A model generated the notes under the pieces. That model was not told the DNA's origin, ran no database searches, and saw nothing but the letters and a program-made list of their open reading frames with translations. Positions 60,897 through 64,000 of a stretch of 64,000 nt of DNA are shown here, in pieces. Location of the stretch: the NCBI GenBank assembly GCA_021776095.1, contig JAJFGO010000059.1, positions 1 to 64,000 on the forward strand. The letters run 5' to 3'. How positions within the stretch are numbered: position 1 is the first letter of the stretch; each line of letters opens with the position of its first letter. The position numbers and the translations under genes are program-made. Source of the DNA: Kiloniellaceae bacterium (GTDB lineage Bacteria > Pseudomonadota > Alphaproteobacteria > Kiloniellales > J153).

Positions 60897-61727
60897 ATGG
60901 CCCAATATCGCAAACGTCCCTGGACCTTTTATGTCCTGGCGGCCTTCTTCACCTTGTTCGTGCTGTTCCTCTACGGGCCCATGCTGGCGATCTACATCCT
61001 TTCGTTCCAGGGGCCGACCGGCGGCCTGACGTTTCCCTTGAATGGGATGTCATTGCACTGGTTCGGGGCCCTGTTCGAACAGCAACGAACCGGGGACTTC
61101 GCCGGCTCCTTCACCCGCTCGGTCCTGCTCGCCTTATTGGTCATGATCTGTACCGTGACCTTTTCGGTCATGGCAGGCCTGGCGTTTAGGCGGCGATTTT
61201 TTGGATCGACCGCGATCTTCTATATGGCGGTGGCCAGCCTGGTCATGCCGGGCCTGTTTCTCAGCCTGGGGATCGGCTTGATATTCCGGGTTATCGGCGT
61301 GCCGACGAACTGGTACGCCTCCGCGCTCGGGGCGCAACTCACCTGGACTCTGCCATTTGGCCTGCTGATCATGTTCGCGGTGCTCAGCCGGTTCAGCCGC
61401 TCTTACGAGGAGGCGGCGCGTGATCTGGGAGCAACCAACCGGCAGACCTTGCAATACATCGTGCTGCCAATTCTGTTTCCCGGCTTGATCGCGGTTGCGC
61501 TGTTCGGCTTCACGCTATCTTACGACGAATTCCCGCGCACCTTGCTGACTGTCGGGCCGGGCAATACCTTGCCGCTGGAAATTTACGCCATGACGACGAC
61601 GGTTACTTCCCCGGCGCTCTACGCTCTGGGTACGGTGACCACAGTCGTATCCTTCGTGGCGATTGTTTTATCCCTGGGCTCGATCGCGGTCATCCAATGG
61701 CGCCGCGGCGGGCGCTCGCGCAAGTAG
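60897..61727 (+). CDS. Polyamine-type ABC transporter permease 2 (PotC-like)
   Basis: A 276-residue PotC/PotI-like permease: ILSFQGPTGGLTFPLNGMSLHWFGALF near the N-terminus and EEAARDLGATNRQTLQYIVLPILFPG as the coupling loop. It forms the channel with permease 1; the ATPase follows after 37 bp. Confidence 0.9.
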   Translation: MAQYRKRPWTFYVLAAFFTLFVLFLYGPMLAIYILSFQGPTGGLTFPLNGMSLHWFGALFEQQRTGDFAGSFTRSVLLALLVMICTVTFSVMAGLAFRRRFFGSTAIFYMAVASLVMPGLFLSLGIGLIFRVIGVPTNWYASALGAQLTWTLPFGLLIMFAVLSRFSRSYEEAARDLGATNRQTLQYIVLPILFPGLIAVALFGFTLSYDEFPRTLLTVGPGNTLPLEIYAMTTTVTSPALYALGTVTTVVSFVAIVLSLGSIAVIQWRRGGRSRK

Positions 61728-61764
61728 GCGAAGTTAACAAGAAGAAGATCGGAGGTTGTCCTAG

Positions 61765-62913
61765 ATGGCGCAGAGTGGGGGCATTGAGCTCGCAAACGTT
61801 ACCAAGCGATTCGGCGATACTCTGGCGATCGATAATGTGAGCGTGACGGTCCCGCCGGGCACCTATTGTTGCCTGCTGGGCCCCAGCGGGTGCGGCAAAA
61901 CCACCCTGCTACGGATGATCGCCGGTCATGAGGAGCCGACCTCCGGCGATGTGCTGATCGATGGCCAATCGGTTCTCGGTCTGCCGCCGGTCAAGCGCGG
62001 CACGGCGATGATGTTCCAAAGCTACGCCCTGTTTCCGCATTTGACGTGCCTGGATAACGTCGCCTTTAACCTAAAGGTGCACGGGGTGGCCAAGGCGCCG
62101 CGCCGCAAACAGGCCCATGAGATGCTAGAGCGGGTCCAGATGGACGGCTTCGCGGACCGCGTTCCGGCCGAGCTGTCTGGCGGGCAACAGCAGCGCATCG
62201 CGCTGGCGCGCTCGCTGATCACCAACCCCAAGGTCTTGCTGCTCGACGAACCGCTGTCGGCGTTGGATGAATTTCTGCGCCTGCAGATGCGCGGCAACCT
62301 GCGTCAGATGCAGAAGGAGTTTGGCATCACCTTTGTCCACGTGACCCACACCCAGATGGAGGCGATTGCCGTCGCCGACCTGGTCGTGGTCATGGACCAC
62401 GGCCAAATCGACCAGGCCGACAGCGCGCGCGGCGTCTACGATGCGCCGCGCACGACCTATGTCGCACGCTTCATCGGCGGGCAGAACGTGCTTGGCGGCA
62501 AGGTTGTGGAGGTCGAGAGCGGCGCGGCGCTTTTGGAAGACGCCCGTGGCAACCGATTTACCGTGCCGGCCGGGGACACGGCGCCGAATGTCGGCGAGAC
62601 GCGCTTTCTCTCGATCCGGCGTGACCGGATTGAGATGGAGAAGCTGGCCGATCCTTCCGCGACCGGTAGCGACGCCGTAAATTCCGTCGTCGGTAAGGTC
62701 TGGATGACGGAGTACCAGGGCACCTGGGTCAAGGTGAGCATCGTGCTGGCCGACGGGGAGGAGTTCGTTGCTAACATCAGCGACGGCACCTTTTTTGCCA
62801 ATCCGGCGCGCGAGGGCGATACGGTTGTCGCGCGCTGGTCGGCGGAAGCGGTGCATCCCCTAGAACATCGCGAGAGCAATTTCGATACGTCGCGGATCGG
62901 AATGCACACGTAA
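61765..62913 (+). CDS. Polyamine-type ABC transporter ATPase (PotA-like)
   Basis: A 382-residue ATPase: Walker [10 protein letters not shown], signature LSGGQQQRIALARSL, Walker B LLLDEPLSALD, switch HVTHTQMEAI. The C-terminal 130 residues form the TOBE-type regulatory domain. GGAGG precedes the ATG. Completes the importer. Confidence 0.93.
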   Translation: MAQSGGIELANVTKRFGDTLAIDNVSVTVPPGTYCCLLGPSGCGKTTLLRMIAGHEEPTSGDVLIDGQSVLGLPPVKRGTAMMFQSYALFPHLTCLDNVAFNLKVHGVAKAPRRKQAHEMLERVQMDGFADRVPAELSGGQQQRIALARSLITNPKVLLLDEPLSALDEFLRLQMRGNLRQMQKEFGITFVHVTHTQMEAIAVADLVVVMDHGQIDQADSARGVYDAPRTTYVARFIGGQNVLGGKVVEVESGAALLEDARGNRFTVPAGDTAPNVGETRFLSIRRDRIEMEKLADPSATGSDAVNSVVGKVWMTEYQGTWVKVSIVLADGEEFVANISDGTFFANPAREGDTVVARWSAEAVHPLEHRESNFDTSRIGMHT

Positions 62914-63024
62914 GGGATAGATTCGGTTGAAGGGGCGCGGTGCGCGCGCCGGGACGACCCGAAGGACTTAGGAGATCCGGGCTAGGCTCCTTCACGGAGC
63001 TGGGAACAGGAAAGGGAAGCGAAC

Positions 63025-63933
63025 ATGGCGAAGGAAATTTTTTGCGCGTTCGGGGTTGACGTGGACGCCGTCGGTGGTTGGCTGGGATCATACGGTGGCG
63101 AAGACTCGCCGCTCGACATCTCGCGGGGCATGTTTTCGGGCGAGGTCGGCACCCCGCGCCTGGTGCAGCTCTTCGACCGCTTCGGGATCAAGACCACCTG
63201 GTTTGTGCCCGGCCATTCGGCGGAAACCTTTCCCGATCAGATCAAACAAGTGGTCGACGCCGGGCACGAGTTGGGCGTACACGGCTATTCGCACGAGAAC
63301 CCGATCGCTATGACCCCGCGCCAAGAGGAAGACGTTCTCGACAAGTGCATCGACCTGCTGCAAAAGATTTCGGGCCGCAAGCCGACCGGCTACGTCGCGC
63401 CATGGTGGGAATTCAGCCCAATGACCGCCGAGCTCTTGCAGAAGAAGGGCTTCAAATATGACCATAGCCTGATGCATCACGATTTCCAGCCGCACTACGT
63501 TAGGGTCGGTGATAGTTGGACCAAGATCGACTACTCGAAATCGGCGAAGGAGTGGATGAAACCGCTCGTCCGCGGCAAGGAAGTTACCAACATCGTCGAG
63601 ATCCCGGCGAGCTGGTACACCGATGACTTGCCGCCCATGATGTTCATCAAGGCGGCCCCCAACAGTCACGGCTTCGTCAGTCCGCGTCACCTTGAGGAAG
63701 TGTGGCGCGATCAGTTCGATTGGGTCTACCGCGAGTACGATTATGCGGTTTACACCATGACGATCCACCCGGATGTGTCGGGCCGGCCTCAGGTGCTGCT
63801 CATGTTGGAGCGCCTGTTCAATCACATGAGCCGGCACCCGGGCGTGCGATTCACGACCTTCGACGAGATCGCGAACGATTTTCTGCGCCGCTCTCCGCCG
63901 TCGAAGAAAAGGAAGGCGAAAGGGAAGTCGTAA
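63025..63933 (+). CDS. Polysaccharide deacetylase-fold hydrolase, PuuE/allantoinase-like
   Basis: A 302-residue NodB-fold (CE4-like) protein. The catalytic Asp pair is in [11 protein letters not shown], and the His motif is in [10 protein letters not shown] (HxxxxH). In the PuuE group the same fold hydrolyses allantoin without a metal. The nearby AllA and amidase genes favour a cyclic amide substrate such as allantoin, but cell-wall or chitin-type deacetylases cannot be excluded. No signal peptide, so it acts in the cytoplasm, supporting a metabolic role. Its tail is Lys-rich. Confidence 0.88.
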   Translation: MAKEIFCAFGVDVDAVGGWLGSYGGEDSPLDISRGMFSGEVGTPRLVQLFDRFGIKTTWFVPGHSAETFPDQIKQVVDAGHELGVHGYSHENPIAMTPRQEEDVLDKCIDLLQKISGRKPTGYVAPWWEFSPMTAELLQKKGFKYDHSLMHHDFQPHYVRVGDSWTKIDYSKSAKEWMKPLVRGKEVTNIVEIPASWYTDDLPPMMFIKAAPNSHGFVSPRHLEEVWRDQFDWVYREYDYAVYTMTIHPDVSGRPQVLLMLERLFNHMSRHPGVRFTTFDEIANDFLRRSPPSKKRKAKGKS

Positions 63934-63945
63934 GCAGCCGTTGTC

Positions 63946-63978
63946 CCGCCGCCGGCCTGACTGGGGCGCTGGCGGCGG
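63946..63978 (+). terminator. Stem-loop after deacetylase-fold gene
   Basis: CCGCCGCC (63946-63953) pairs with GGCGGCGG (63971-63978) over a 17-base loop. No T-run; weak evidence for a terminator. Confidence 0.25.
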
Positions 63979-63997
63979 ACCGCGGCGGAGGTGAAAT

Positions 63998-64000
63998 ATG
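63998..64000 (+). CDS. Possible start codon of the next gene, cut by window edge
   Basis: ATG occupies the last three bases, with GGAGGTG four bases before it, an ideal ribosome binding site. Nothing of the protein is visible. Confidence 0.35.

Noticed and set aside
1-64000. CRISPR array, prophage, toxin-antitoxin or secondary-metabolite cluster
   Set aside because: No regular direct repeats, phage structural genes, paired toxin/antitoxin frames or synthases were seen.

Overview
The window is high-GC DNA with alphaproteobacterial-looking gene content: stacked ABC and TctABC uptake systems, many TTG and GTG starts, overlapping stop/start codons, and Tat-type signals on several binding proteins. 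No rRNA, tRNA, CRISPR array or replication origin was seen. The placement in a Rhodospirillales- or Rhizobiales-like alphaproteobacterium is an inference from gene content only. Almost everything here is accessory catabolism: sets of importer + hydrolase + regulator, several separated by decayed IS6-family transposase fragments.

Layout. 1-1.5 kb: tail of a class V aminotransferase, then a dead IS6 transposase. 1.6-8.4 kb: TetR regulator divergent from a cysteine hydrolase, a ribose-type ABC importer (two permeases, binding protein, double ATPase) and a nitrilase-family amidohydrolase. 8.6-22.6 kb: a TetR-controlled cluster with two NMT1-type binding proteins, two TauC-like permeases, one ATPase, two TetR genes and enzymes (MetE-like methyltransferase, GNAT, epimerase, PhyH dioxygenase, DapA-like, Gfo/Idh/MocA, DUF993). 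Four copies of a palindrome of the form TAAC-N6-GTTA lie in its promoter regions. 22.6-28.8 kb: a TctCBA transporter with two xylose-isomerase-like enzymes and an enolase-superfamily enzyme. 28.8-29.7 kb: two IS6 fragments. 29.8-42.5 kb: DeoR regulator, small-molecule kinase and a GlpA-like oxidoreductase pair, divergent from an oligopeptide-type ABC importer ending in a sulfatase. A fourth IS6 scar follows at 42.5 kb.

42.7-54.9 kb is the most striking part: an aliphatic amidase operon in a hybrid arrangement. It encodes the amide sensor AmiC, the ANTAR antiterminator AmiR, a leader with two tandem hairpin-terminator modules whose distal hairpin hexaloops have A at 1 and G at 4, a full urea/amide-type five-gene ABC importer, AmiE, a MoxR-type ATPase plus VWA protein pair, and an aquaporin. 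A third hairpin pair of the same kind, with A1/G4 in both hexaloops, precedes a separate amidase-signature enzyme at 56.0 kb, suggesting that AmiR controls more than one unit. The window closes with a ureidoglycolate lyase, a spermidine/putrescine-type ABC importer and a PuuE-like deacetylase/allantoinase.

As a whole the genes import and break C-N bonds of small amides, ureides and related compounds. A recurrent design is a very stable stem-loop directly after the binding-protein gene, before the permease genes (four cases), which would keep binding-protein mRNA in excess. Two genes appear to begin with CTG behind a good ribosome binding site.
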